Shown: positions 8,716-16,709 of the stretch, in pieces
Layout: each line of letters begins with the position of its first letter
How positions within the stretch are numbered: the first letter of the stretch is position 1
Source of the DNA: Pseudomonadota bacterium
GTDB taxonomy: Bacteria; Pseudomonadota; Gammaproteobacteria; Burkholderiales; Burkholderiaceae_C
Direction of reading: 5' to 3'
DNA length: 52,276 nt
Assembly (NCBI GenBank): GCA_021847345.1
Contig: JAJZTW010000025.1
Coordinates: forward strand, 1 to 52,276
The notes under the pieces: model-generated
What the model saw: the letters and a program-made list of their open reading frames with translations, nothing else
Told to the model about the DNA's origin: nothing
The model's database searches: none
Translations under genes and position numbers: made by a program

Positions 8716-9429
8716 ATGATCATTCCCAAGGAGCAGGTGGCGCAGGCCGAGGCCTGGGCCGCCCCCGAGCTCGGTTCCGGGCCGCCACGCGGCAAGGCGC
8801 CTTCGAGCAGCAGCGCGCGCGACGCGCCGTCGCTGCCGCTGCCGACCGCTCGCGACCTCGAGGCGGTGTTCGAGACCGCGCGCGAGCAGGGGCGCCGGGA
8901 AGGCCATGAACAGGGCCATGCCGAAGGGCGCGAGGCCGGCCTGCAGGCCGGGCGCCAGCAGGCGCAGGCCGAACTCGAGGCCTTGCGCGGGCTGTTGCAG
9001 GGCTTGCGCACCCGCGTCGACTCGCTGGACGCCGAGCTCGAGTCCTCGCTGGTCGCGCTCGCGCTCGAACTGGCGCGCCAGGTGCTGGTGCACGAGCTGC
9101 GCACCCAGCCGCAGCAGGTGCTGGAGGTGATGCAAAAAGCGCTCGCGGCGTTCCCGGCGCGCGCCGGCGTGCCGTGGGTGCGACTGCATCCCGACGATGC
9201 CGCGCTGGTGCGCGAGCTGGCGCCGGAGCTGGAGGAAAGCGGTCTGACGCTGCTGCCCGACGGCACGCTGCAGCGCGGCGACCTGGTGCTCGGAGCGGGG
9301 CCCGAGGCGGCGCGCGTGCATCCCGAGCGGCGCTGGCGCGTACGCGATGCGCAGGCCGAGCTGGACCTGCGCCTGGAGGAGCGCTGGCGCCAGGTCATGG
9401 CGCGGCTGTTCGAGGAGGGCTCGCTGTGA
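8716..9429 (+). CDS. fliH: Flagellar export ATPase regulator FliH
   Basis: This 237-residue protein has a variable N-terminus, a Gly/Ala-rich repeat region (about 55-80, 'GRREGHEQGHAEGREAG') containing the GxxxG-like helix pattern typical of FliH, and a C-terminal ATPase-binding domain. FliH holds FliI in check and tethers it to the export gate. A 52-base gap separates it from fliG. That gap contains a 9-base tandem repeat and a 19-codon open frame (8660-8719) that overlaps both genes. The FliH stop overlaps the fliI start. Confidence 0.85.
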   Translation: MIIPKEQVAQAEAWAAPELGSGPPRGKAPSSSSARDAPSLPLPTARDLEAVFETAREQGRREGHEQGHAEGREAGLQAGRQQAQAELEALRGLLQGLRTRVDSLDAELESSLVALALELARQVLVHELRTQPQQVLEVMQKALAAFPARAGVPWVRLHPDDAALVRELAPELEESGLTLLPDGTLQRGDLVLGAGPEAARVHPERRWRVRDAQAELDLRLEERWRQVMARLFEEGSL

Positions 9430-10814
9430 GCGCGCCGGCAGGAGGGGGCACGGGCACGCGCTGCGCGCCCGCGCTGGCGCGTCTGAGCACGCTGCACAAG
9501 CGACTGCGCGCGGCCGGCGAGCTGCCGCTGCTGCCCAGTGGCAGCCTGGTGCGCGTGCGCGGTCTGATCCTGGAAGCCCAGGGCCTGGACCTGAGCCTGG
9601 GCGCACGCTGCCTGATCCGCACCGAGGGCAATCGCAGCGTGAGCGCCGAGGTGGTGGGTTTCCACGGCGACAACGTGCAACTGATGGCCAGCGGCGACAT
9701 GCAGGGCCTGGCGCCGGGGGCGCGGGTGATCCCGATGCCCGGGGACCTGCGACTGCCGGCCGGCATGGAATTGTGCGGCCGCGTGCTCGACGCCGACGCG
9801 CGCCCGCTGGACGCCCAGGGGCCGCTGCTGGCTTCCGATTTCACCAGCCTGGGCACGCCGCCGATCAATCCGCTGGAGCGCGCGCTGGTGCGCCAGCCGC
9901 TCGACGTCGGAGTGCGCGCGATCAACGCGCTGTTCACGGTCGGGCGCGGCGCCCGCATGGGGCTGTTCGCCGGCAGCGGCGTGGGCAAGAGCGTGCTGCT
10001 TGGCATGATGGCGCGCAACACCGACGCCGACGTGATCGTGGTCGGGCTGATCGGCGAGCGCGGCCGCGAAGTCAAGGAATTCATCGAGGACATCCTCGGT
10101 CCCGACGGGCTGCGCCGAGCCGTGGTCGTCGCCGTGCCGGCGGACGCGCCGGCGCTTTCGCGCATCCGCGGCGCGCGCCTGGCGACCGCGCTGGCCGAGT
10201 ACTACCGCGACCAGGGGCTGCACGTTCTGCTGCTGATGGACTCGCTGACCCGCTACGCGCTGGCGCTGCGCGAGGTCGCGCTGGCGGCCGGTGAGCCGCC
10301 TGCCGCGAGGGGCTTTCCGCCGTCGGTATTCGCGCGCCTGCCGGCGCTGGTCGAGCGCGCCGGCAACGGGCGCGACGGGGGCGGCAGCGTCACCGCGTTC
10401 TACACCATCCTGATGGAAGGCGACGACCAGCAGGATCCGGTGGCCGACAACACGCGCGCGATCCTCGACGGGCACATCGTGCTGAGCCGACGCCTGGCCG
10501 AGCAGGGACATTTCCCGGCGATCGACCTGCAGGCGTCGATCAGCCGCGTGATGCCTTCGCTGGCCGATCCGGAGCAGTTGCGCCAGGTCTACCGCCTGAA
10601 GGAGCTGGAGTCCCGCTACAGCGCCCAGCAGGACCTGATCGCGGTCGGCGCGTACACGCCGGGCAGCGACCCCGCGCTGGACCAGGCGGTGCACGCCCAC
10701 CTGGCCATCGGAGGCTTCCTGCGCCAGGGCATGCGCGAGGCCGTCGACCTGGCCACCAGCCGCGCGCTGCTGGCGCGCCTGATGGCCGCGTACATGCCGC
10801 AGGCGCCCGCCTGA
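9426..10814 (+). CDS. fliI: Flagellum-specific ATPase FliI
   Basis: The start is taken as GTG 9426, overlapping the fliH stop, which gives 462 residues as expected for FliI. Walker A 'GSGVGKS' lies near residue 182, followed by 'VGLIGERGREVKEFIED' and the Walker B/arginine region 'LLLMDSLTRYALALREV', all diagnostic of the type III export ATPase family related to F1 beta. It energises unfolding and release of export substrates from chaperones in the cytoplasm. The open frame extends far upstream through fliH, but that part has no homology and is a shadow. Confidence 0.95.
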   Translation: MSAPAGGGTGTRCAPALARLSTLHKRLRAAGELPLLPSGSLVRVRGLILEAQGLDLSLGARCLIRTEGNRSVSAEVVGFHGDNVQLMASGDMQGLAPGARVIPMPGDLRLPAGMELCGRVLDADARPLDAQGPLLASDFTSLGTPPINPLERALVRQPLDVGVRAINALFTVGRGARMGLFAGSGVGKSVLLGMMARNTDADVIVVGLIGERGREVKEFIEDILGPDGLRRAVVVAVPADAPALSRIRGARLATALAEYYRDQGLHVLLLMDSLTRYALALREVALAAGEPPAARGFPPSVFARLPALVERAGNGRDGGGSVTAFYTILMEGDDQQDPVADNTRAILDGHIVLSRRLAEQGHFPAIDLQASISRVMPSLADPEQLRQVYRLKELESRYSAQQDLIAVGAYTPGSDPALDQAVHAHLAIGGFLRQGMREAVDLATSRALLARLMAAYMPQAPA

Positions 10815-10885
10815 GCGCGCGGCGGGCTCGCCCTGTGCGGGCCAGGCTCCTAGAATGAGTTGCGGCCACGACTGCGTGGCCGATC

Positions 10886-11416
10886 ATGCCGCCCATGTCG
10901 GAGCTCCATCCCAATCCCCAACGCGTGCAGACGCTGCGCAACCTGCACGAGCAGGCACAACGTGCCGGCCAGGAGCTTGCCGTCAGGCTGCGGCGCGCGC
11001 AGGCCGAGCAGTTGCAGGCCGAGAACAAGCTTCGCAGCCTGGAGCAGTTCTCCGCGCAGTACCGGCAGCAGCTCGAGGAGCAGGAGCGCCGAGGCGGTGC
11101 GTGGAGCCAGGTGCGCGACCTGCGCGCTTTCCTCGACCGCCTGGCGGCGGCGCAGGCGCAGCAGCGATCCGAGGTCGAGCGCGCACGCGGCGCGTGTGCC
11201 GCGCAGCAGCAGGCGTGGACCGCGGCGCGCCAGAAGGAGAAGGCCTTCGAGGTGCTGCTGGCGCAGGAGCACGGCGTGGCGCTGGCGCAGCAGCGCAAGC
11301 GCCAGCAGGCCGACCTGCAGGAGTGGTCGCTGAACCGCCGCCCCGGGTTCGCCGACAGCTTCAGCGACTCGCAGAACTCGCGTTTGGGCGACACGCGCCC
11401 GTCGCGCCGCCGCTGA
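10886..11416 (+). CDS. fliJ: Flagellar export chaperone FliJ
   Basis: This 176-residue, highly charged, almost entirely helical protein has Gln/Glu/Arg heptads, as expected for the FliJ coiled coil that inserts into the FliI hexamer. A second in-frame ATG at 10895 is an equally possible start. The 71-base gap after fliI contains TAGAAT at 10851-10856, a good -10-like hexamer, so fliJ may have a minor promoter of its own. The C-terminal tail is Arg/Ser-rich. Confidence 0.8.
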   Translation: MPPMSELHPNPQRVQTLRNLHEQAQRAGQELAVRLRRAQAEQLQAENKLRSLEQFSAQYRQQLEEQERRGGAWSQVRDLRAFLDRLAAAQAQQRSEVERARGACAAQQQAWTAARQKEKAFEVLLAQEHGVALAQQRKRQQADLQEWSLNRRPGFADSFSDSQNSRLGDTRPSRRR

Positions 11417-11498
11417 GCGGGGGCGCGATCGCCGTCGCGGCCGCGACGGGTTTCCGGCGCGAGCCGCCTGGCCTGGCGGCGGGCGGGCCCAGGAAGGC

Positions 11499-11514
11499 TG
11501 GCGCAAGTCTTGCT
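11499..11514 (+). promoter_or_regulatory. Sigma-54 promoter of fliK
   Basis: TGGCGCAAGTCTTGCT carries GG (11500-11501) and GC (11512-11513) with ten bases between and TT before the GC. The predicted transcript start is near 11525, 36 bases before the fliK ATG. No FleQ-like box was seen nearby, so the second activator may serve it. Confidence 0.75.
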
Positions 11515-11560
11515 TGCAAGTGTGGCGCGCAGGGCGCCCTTGCCGCCACCGCCTATTTCC

Positions 11561-13048
11561 ATGACCAAGATCGAATCCTTGAATTCCCTGCTGGGCAGCA
11601 TCGGTTCCGTTCCGGGCGCATCGGCCGTCGACGCCACGCAGTCGCCCGCGTTCGCCAGTGTGTTGTCGGTGGCCCAGGGCAGCGCGAGCGCATTCCAGGG
11701 GGCTGCGGCCGGCCAGACCCCGCCCGCGTCGAGCAGCGCCGACGCGGCTCCCGCGCAGCCGGCGGCGGGCGCGGGGACCCAGGGCGCGGGCGGCTCGGCG
11801 CCATCGGCCGACGCCGGCGCGCGGAGCCAGGATGCGGCGCAAGCCGGGTCGAACCCGCGGCCCGGGGCGCAGGCAGGCGCCGGTTCGAGTTCGAGTTCGA
11901 GTTCGAGCTCCAGCTCTTCCTCGACGGCGGATTCGTCGGCTTCGCAGGCCCCGTCGAGCCCGGCAGGCTCCCAGGCGCAGGCTTCCGCGCAGGCCGGTGC
12001 GGCATCGGGCCACGGCGACTCGAAGGCCGCTGCCGGCAGCGGGCAGGCCGCCGAGGCCAAGGCCCCAGGCGATTCCACCCAGGCTTCGGCCGCGGCGGCG
12101 GCGGCGCAGGCGATGATGGCGCAATGGGTCGCGCTGGCCGGGCAGGCGGGTGGCCAGGCAGCGGGCGCGAGCGGCAAGGGCGGGGCAGGCACGGGCGGCA
12201 AGAACTTGCCGCCGGCGGCGATGATGCAGGCCCTGCAAGGCCTGCCGGCCGGGCATTCCGGCGCGTCCGATGGCGCGCCGACCGGCGCCGCCGGGGTCGA
12301 CACCGGAGTCCAGGCGCTGCGCGCCAGTGCGCAGGCGGCGAACGCGGCGGCCCAGGCGCAGGGCGCACAGGCAGGGCATTTCTCGCAGGCGCAGGCCGAG
12401 GCGCTGGCAGCCGCCGCGCAGGGCGCGCGCACTGCGGCCGCAGCGCCGGGCACGGGCCAGGCGCTGGCGGCGAGCCTCGACAGCGCTGGCGCCGCCAGTG
12501 CCACGGGAGCGCGGCCGCAGGCCGCGCAGCAGGCGCAACCGGCTGCGTTGTCGGGCGCGCTGGGCAACCTGGCTTCGGCGGTGGCGACTCCGGCCCTGGC
12601 CGCCGAGCCGGCGGCCACCTACAGCGCGGCACTGCCGTCGCCGGTGGGGACCGCGCCCTGGGGCCAGGAACTGGGACAGCAGATGCTGCTGGCGGTCAAC
12701 GGCAAGCTGCAGTCGGCCACGCTGCAGCTCAACCCGCCCCAGCTCGGGCCGCTGGAGGTGCATCTGCAGATCCAGGGCGGACAGGTCAATGCCCAGTTCG
12801 CCTCTCCCCACCAGGCGGTGCGCGAGGCCGTGCAGAGCGCACTGCCGCAGTTGCACGATCTGTTCACCGGGGCCGGACTCCAGCTCAGCCAGGCCTCGGT
12901 GGGCTCGGGGGGCGCCGGGCGCGACAACTCTCGCGGAGCACCGCGCGGCTCGCGCGCTGGAGCGCCGCTGGCGCTGGACGCCACCGCCATGCCGGCGTCG
13001 GCGCAGCCCGCCGCGTGGCTGCGGGGAATCGTCAACACCTATGTCTGA
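11561..13048 (+). CDS. fliK: Flagellar hook-length control protein FliK
   Basis: This 495-residue protein has a very low-complexity N-terminal two thirds rich in Ala, Gln, Gly and Ser, then the conserved C-terminal Flg_hook domain (about 365-460) with 'LQLNPPQLGPLEVHLQI'. FliK is secreted, measures hook length and switches export specificity from hook to filament. ATG 11561 is chosen because an upstream TTG (11510) would overlap the -12 element of the sigma-54 promoter. A run of 13 serines (about 109-121) is encoded by a hexanucleotide repeat. The large antisense frames here are compositional artefacts. Confidence 0.9.
   Translation: MTKIESLNSLLGSIGSVPGASAVDATQSPAFASVLSVAQGSASAFQGAAAGQTPPASSSADAAPAQPAAGAGTQGAGGSAPSADAGARSQDAAQAGSNPRPGAQAGAGSSSSSSSSSSSSSTADSSASQAPSSPAGSQAQASAQAGAASGHGDSKAAAGSGQAAEAKAPGDSTQASAAAAAAQAMMAQWVALAGQAGGQAAGASGKGGAGTGGKNLPPAAMMQALQGLPAGHSGASDGAPTGAAGVDTGVQALRASAQAANAAAQAQGAQAGHFSQAQAEALAAAAQGARTAAAAPGTGQALAASLDSAGAASATGARPQAAQQAQPAALSGALGNLASAVATPALAAEPAATYSAALPSPVGTAPWGQELGQQMLLAVNGKLQSATLQLNPPQLGPLEVHLQIQGGQVNAQFASPHQAVREAVQSALPQLHDLFTGAGLQLSQASVGSGGAGRDNSRGAPRGSRAGAPLALDATAMPASAQPAAWLRGIVNTYV
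11883..11906. repeat. Hexanucleotide tandem repeat (GTTCGA x4) in fliK
   Basis: Four perfect copies of a six-base unit encode part of a 13-serine run in the FliK linker. Gain or loss of a unit would add or remove two serines and keep the frame, so any variation would alter linker length rather than switch the gene off. Confidence 0.8.
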
Positions 13049-13133
13049 TTGAGCGTCGACGGGCTCGCGCATTCAACTTGCCGGCGCGCGTGCCGTTTAC
13101 AGTATCGAACTGGATCGATCGCGGAGAGGGTGC

Positions 13134-13634
13134 ATGGCGGACAAGCCCGCGCAGGGCAAGGGTGGCAAGGGTGGCAAGGGCAAGCTGCTGCTGATCGTGC
13201 TGGCCGTGGTGCTCTTGCTGGGCGCCGGCGGTGGCGGCGCGGCGTGGTGGTTCCTGCTGCGCAAGCCGCATGCGCCCAGTCCTGCGCAGCTCGCCGCCAG
13301 GCGTCTGGCGAGCGTGCATTTCATCGTGCTGGCGCCCTTCGTCACCAACCTGGCGAGCAGCGACGGCAGTACCCATTACCTGCAGACCACCGTGGCCCTG
13401 AAGACCTCCGAGCCTGAACTCGATGCGCGGATTTCGGCGCTGACCCCGGAAGTGCGCAACGCCATCCTGCGCCTGCTGGCCTCCGAGCCGGCCGACAAGG
13501 CGGCATCCGTGCAGGTGCGCGATCAGTTGCGCCAGCAGATCGGGCGCGCGGTCAACCGCGTGCTGGGCGCCGGCCCCTCCGCCGCGGGCGGACCGGTCAG
13601 CGGCGTGTATTTCACCGCCTACGTGGTGCAGTGA
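13134..13634 (+). CDS. fliL: Flagellar basal body-associated protein FliL
   Basis: This 166-residue protein has a short Lys/Gly-rich cytoplasmic N-terminus, one transmembrane helix (about 17-40) and a periplasmic FliL domain ending in the family's 'VYFTAYVVQ'-type strand. FliL associates with the stator around the MS ring and raises torque. The 85-base gap after fliK includes an AT-richer stretch (GTTTACAGTATC at about 13093-13104), but no GG-N10-GC sigma-54 element. Its stop shares one base with the fliM ATG. Confidence 0.9.
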   Translation: MADKPAQGKGGKGGKGKLLLIVLAVVLLLGAGGGGAAWWFLLRKPHAPSPAQLAARRLASVHFIVLAPFVTNLASSDGSTHYLQTTVALKTSEPELDARISALTPEVRNAILRLLASEPADKAASVQVRDQLRQQIGRAVNRVLGAGPSAAGGPVSGVYFTAYVVQ

Positions 13635-14641
13635 TGGTCAAGGACGTACTGTCCCAGGACGAGGTCGATGCGCTGTTGCAGGGCATCACCGGCGAGGACA
13701 CCGAACCCGAGGTGGAGGAGGTCCAGGAAGGCGGCGTGCGCCCCTACGACCTGGCCAGCCAGGACCGCATCGTGCGCGGGCGCATGCCCACGCTGGAGGT
13801 CATCAACGAGCGCTTCGCCCGCCTTTGGCGTGTCGGCCTGTTCAACTTCCTGCGTCGCTCCAGCGAGATCTCGGTCTCGGCGGTGCGCCTGCTCAAGTAC
13901 AGCGAATTCATCCGCACCCTGGTGGTCCCGAGCAACCTCAACCTGGTGCAGCTCAAGCCGCTGCGCGGCACCGCGCTGTTCGTGTTCGATCCCCGGCTGG
14001 TGTTCAGCGTCGTCGACAACTTCTTCGGTGGCGACGGGCGTTTCCATGCGCGCATCGAGGGACGTGACTTCACCAACCTCGAGCAGCGGATCATCTCCCG
14101 CATGCTCGAGATGGTGTTCAAGGAGTACCGGCTGGCCTGGAACCCCGTGCTGCCGCTGGACATCGAGGTCGTGCGTTCCGAGGTCAACCCGCAGTTCGTC
14201 AACATCGCCACGCCCACCGAGGTGGTGATCGCGTCGACCTTCGACGTCGAGATCGAGGGCGGAGGCGGCTCGCTGCACATCTGCATTCCCTACAGCATGG
14301 TCGAGCCCATCCGCGACCAGCTGATGACCGGGATGACCACCGACCGCAACGAGGTCGACCAGCGCTGGATGCAGGCCCTGCAGACCGAGATGCGCGAGGC
14401 TGCCGTGGAGCTGCGCGTCGAGCTGCTGCAGCGCGAGGTGCTGGTGCGCGAACTGCTCGCGCTGCGCGTGGGCGACGTGATCCCGGTGGACATGCCCGAG
14501 ACCGTGGTGGCGCGGGTCGACGGCATTCCCGTGCTGGTGGGCGAGTACGGCCAGCACGACGACAACATGGCCATCAAGGTCCGCCAGCGCCTGCTGCCCG
14601 AGGCCGGCCTGGGTCGCTCGCCCAAGGCCCACCTGCGCTGA
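13634..14641 (+). CDS. fliM: Flagellar motor switch protein FliM
   Basis: At 335 residues it has normal FliM length. It begins with the CheY-P-binding segment ('LSQDEVDALLQGI', residues 6-18), continues with the CheC-like middle domain containing the 'GGDG' loop, and ends with the C-terminal SPOA domain. FliM forms the C-ring and sets rotation direction. ATG 13634 overlaps the fliL stop by one base; the in-frame GTG at 13631 adds only one codon. Confidence 0.95.
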   Translation: MVKDVLSQDEVDALLQGITGEDTEPEVEEVQEGGVRPYDLASQDRIVRGRMPTLEVINERFARLWRVGLFNFLRRSSEISVSAVRLLKYSEFIRTLVVPSNLNLVQLKPLRGTALFVFDPRLVFSVVDNFFGGDGRFHARIEGRDFTNLEQRIISRMLEMVFKEYRLAWNPVLPLDIEVVRSEVNPQFVNIATPTEVVIASTFDVEIEGGGGSLHICIPYSMVEPIRDQLMTGMTTDRNEVDQRWMQALQTEMREAAVELRVELLQREVLVRELLALRVGDVIPVDMPETVVARVDGIPVLVGEYGQHDDNMAIKVRQRLLPEAGLGRSPKAHLR

Positions 14642-14717
14642 ATCGGCGCCCGGGTCGCGAAGCGCCAGCCGTCCGTCGCCCGAGCCTTTTCCCCCGAACC
14701 TTCGTACCATTGCCGAC

Positions 14718-15203
14718 ATGGCCGATCCCGAATACACAGGCGCAGCGCCCGACGCAACCGACCCGCTGGTGGAAGAGACCGCGATGGCCGACGACTGGGA
14801 AGCCGCGCTGGCCGAGCAGGGGCCGACCGGCAGCGAGCCCGCAGTCGGCGAAATGCCCGCGCAGCCGGCTGCCGCGGCGCAGCCTCAGGCGCAGCGTGCC
14901 AGCTTCGCGCAGCTGCAGCCCGACGGCGCGGGGAACGCAGGGGTCGAGCAGCTCGACCTGGTCATGGACATCCCGGTCACGCTGTCGGTGGAGCTGGGGC
15001 GCACCAAGATCCAGATCCGCGAGTTGCTGCAGCTGGCGCAGGGCTCGGTGGTCGACCTCGACCGACTGGCCGGCGAGCCGATGGACGTGCTGGTCAACGG
15101 GTTCCTGATCGCGCGCGGAGAGGTGGTGCTGGTCAACGACAAGTTCGGCATCCGGCTCACCGACATCGTCAGTCCCACGGAGCGTGCGCGCCGCCTGGGA
15201 TGA
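14718..15203 (+). CDS. fliN: Flagellar motor switch protein FliN
   Basis: This 161-residue protein has an acidic, Ala/Pro-rich N-terminal extension of about 75 residues and a C-terminal SPOA domain with the conserved 'LDLVMDIPVTLSVELGRT' and 'VNGFLIARGEVV' strands. FliN completes the C-ring below FliM. In most relatives fliO, fliP, fliQ and fliR follow; here the plus-strand run ends and convergent genes begin, so the export-gate genes must lie elsewhere. A 76-base gap separates it from fliM. Confidence 0.95.
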   Translation: MADPEYTGAAPDATDPLVEETAMADDWEAALAEQGPTGSEPAVGEMPAQPAAAAQPQAQRASFAQLQPDGAGNAGVEQLDLVMDIPVTLSVELGRTKIQIRELLQLAQGSVVDLDRLAGEPMDVLVNGFLIARGEVVLVNDKFGIRLTDIVSPTERARRLG

Positions 15204-15211
15204 GGCGATCG

Positions 15212-15234
15212 CGCGGCGGCAGCGCGCCGCCGCG
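15212..15234. terminator. Hairpin between convergent fliN and the PA2778-like gene
   Basis: A perfect nine-base-pair stem (CGCGGCGGC / GCCGCCGCG) with a five-base loop fills most of the 33-base gap between two convergent stops. There are no T-runs on either side. It could block transcription both ways, but intrinsic termination is not proven. Confidence 0.4.
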
Positions 15235-15236
15235 GT

Positions 15237-16247
15237 TCAGTCGCGACTGCCCTTCGCCGACGCAGCGCGCTCGATCTCGTCGCGGGTGCGAGCGTAGACC
15301 TGCGAATGGGGCTTGCCGATGGCCAGCGCCTGCGCGATGGCGCCGCGCGCGGCGTCGATGTCGCCGGCGGCCAGCAGCGCCTGCGCCAGGTTGTTGAGTG
15401 GATCGCCATCGTGCGGGTGGGCCCTCGCCGCCTGCGCGAAATGCACGGCGGCGGCGGCATAGTCCTTGCGCGCATAGGCCAGGTTGCCCAGGCCCATCAT
15501 CGCCACCCAGGCGTCGGGCCAGTGTTCCAGCGCTGCCCGGTAGGCTTGGCGCGCCGCGGCGGGCGCCACGCCCTCCATCGGCGCCACCGCGCTCAGGTAG
15601 CGTACCGCGGTGGCGCCGGGCGGAAACACCCCCGGGCGCAGCGCCACGAAGCCCCAGCGACCGCCGCCGGCCCAGGTGGCGTCGAACTGCCCGATGGACA
15701 ACACCAGGTCGCGCGCGGTGCTCGAGCGCAGCGTGATGGTGTCGGCGCCCAGGTCGTAGCCGACGACCACCGCGTAATGCCACGTGCCCGCGGTGATTCC
15801 CAGGCGCTGCAGCACCACCACCGGATGGCCCGCGGCGATGTTGCTCATCAGCGCGCCCAGCGTCGGGTCGATCACGTAGGCCACGCGCGACGCGCGGCGG
15901 GTGGCGCCGAGCATGTCGTACTGCAGCGTGCCGTCGAGCGCCGGGGTGATCAACTCCGGCTTGAGGCGCTGCACGTCGGTGTCGACCCCGCTGAAGCGCA
16001 GCACCTCGGCCAGCGACGCGGGACCGCAGGCGTTGGTGTCGTCGGCGTAGAAATCGACGCCATGCACGGACGCGCGCTGCGGCAGATCCGGCGGGCGCTG
16101 CAGCAGCTTGCCGTCACGAAACTGCGGGGGGCTCGACGCCCCGGGAAGCGCGCAGCCGCCCAGCAGCCCGGCCAGCGCCAGCGCCAGTCCGGCATGCCTG
16201 GCGCGCCGCCTGCCGGCCTGGCGCGCGCGAGTGGGCGCCGGCGTCAA
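15237..16247 (-). CDS. PA2778-family lipoprotein: C39-like peptidase fold with TPRs
   Basis: The start is read as TTG 16247, overlapping the upstream gene's stop by four bases; the product is 336 residues. An Arg-rich N-terminus leads into a lipoprotein signal with lipobox 'LLGGC' (about 29-33). A papain/C39-like domain follows, with the cysteine in 'NACGPASLAEVL' (about residue 73) and a histidine in 'GTWHYAVVVGYD' (about 168). TPR-like helices (about 225-320) end the protein. The family is PA2778-like and usually accompanies PA2779-like proteins, as here. It is probably anchored in the envelope; substrate unknown. Confidence 0.75.
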   Translation of the reverse strand: MTPAPTRARQAGRRRARHAGLALALAGLLGGCALPGASSPPQFRDGKLLQRPPDLPQRASVHGVDFYADDTNACGPASLAEVLRFSGVDTDVQRLKPELITPALDGTLQYDMLGATRRASRVAYVIDPTLGALMSNIAAGHPVVVLQRLGITAGTWHYAVVVGYDLGADTITLRSSTARDLVLSIGQFDATWAGGGRWGFVALRPGVFPPGATAVRYLSAVAPMEGVAPAAARQAYRAALEHWPDAWVAMMGLGNLAYARKDYAAAAVHFAQAARAHPHDGDPLNNLAQALLAAGDIDAARGAIAQALAIGKPHSQVYARTRDEIERAASAKGSRD

Positions 16248-16621
16248 ACCGCCAGCACCACCAGGATGGCCACCAGCAGGATGATCACCGTTTCCTGGAA
16301 GCCCAGCGTGCCGGCTGCGGGCATCGACTGGATTCGCGAGGCCAGGCTGGCGACCTCGGCGTTGCTCAGGGCGGCCACTCGCTGCTGGGTCAGCCCCTCG
16401 CTGACACCCAGGTGCTGCAGGCGCTGGCGCACATCGGCGCGGGCCAGGAACTGCTCGAGCACCTGGCGGTCGTGCGCGGCGCCGGCCGTGCTGGCGCCGC
16501 CGGCCTGGCCGGTGAGTTGCTGGGTGCCGATCAGATCGGCCTTGGCCACCGGGGGCAGTGCAAGCATGCCGGCGCTGAGCAGCAGCGCCACGAGTTGGCC
16601 GGACAGGCGTCGGGGGGTCAT
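16244..16621 (-). CDS. PA2779-family small membrane protein
   Basis: This 125-residue protein starts at ATG 16621. It has a signal-like N-terminus, a helical middle ('VLEQFLARADVRQRLQHLGV') and a strongly hydrophobic C-terminal segment (about 108-125). The pattern matches the PA2779 family, always found beside PA2778-type lipoproteins; function is unknown. The four-base overlap with the lipoprotein gene implies coupled translation. It lies 88 bases downstream of tgpA and probably belongs to the same transcript. Confidence 0.7.
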   Translation of the reverse strand: MTPRRLSGQLVALLLSAGMLALPPVAKADLIGTQQLTGQAGGASTAGAAHDRQVLEQFLARADVRQRLQHLGVSEGLTQQRVAALSNAEVASLASRIQSMPAAGTLGFQETVIILLVAILVVLAV

Positions 16622-16709
16622 GGTTCGTCTCCTGAACTGTGCAACGAGGGCCACCGGCGCGCGGCGTCGAAGCCCGGCTGCCGGGCCGGCGCGCGCCACG
16701 GCAGGAATT

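Noticed and set aside
14644..14660. Possible sigma-54 promoter before fliN (GG at 14645, GC at 14657)
   Set aside because: The GG-N10-GC spacing fits, but TGGCAC at -24 and TTGC at -12 are lacking. In DNA this GC-rich the bare dinucleotides are expected by chance.
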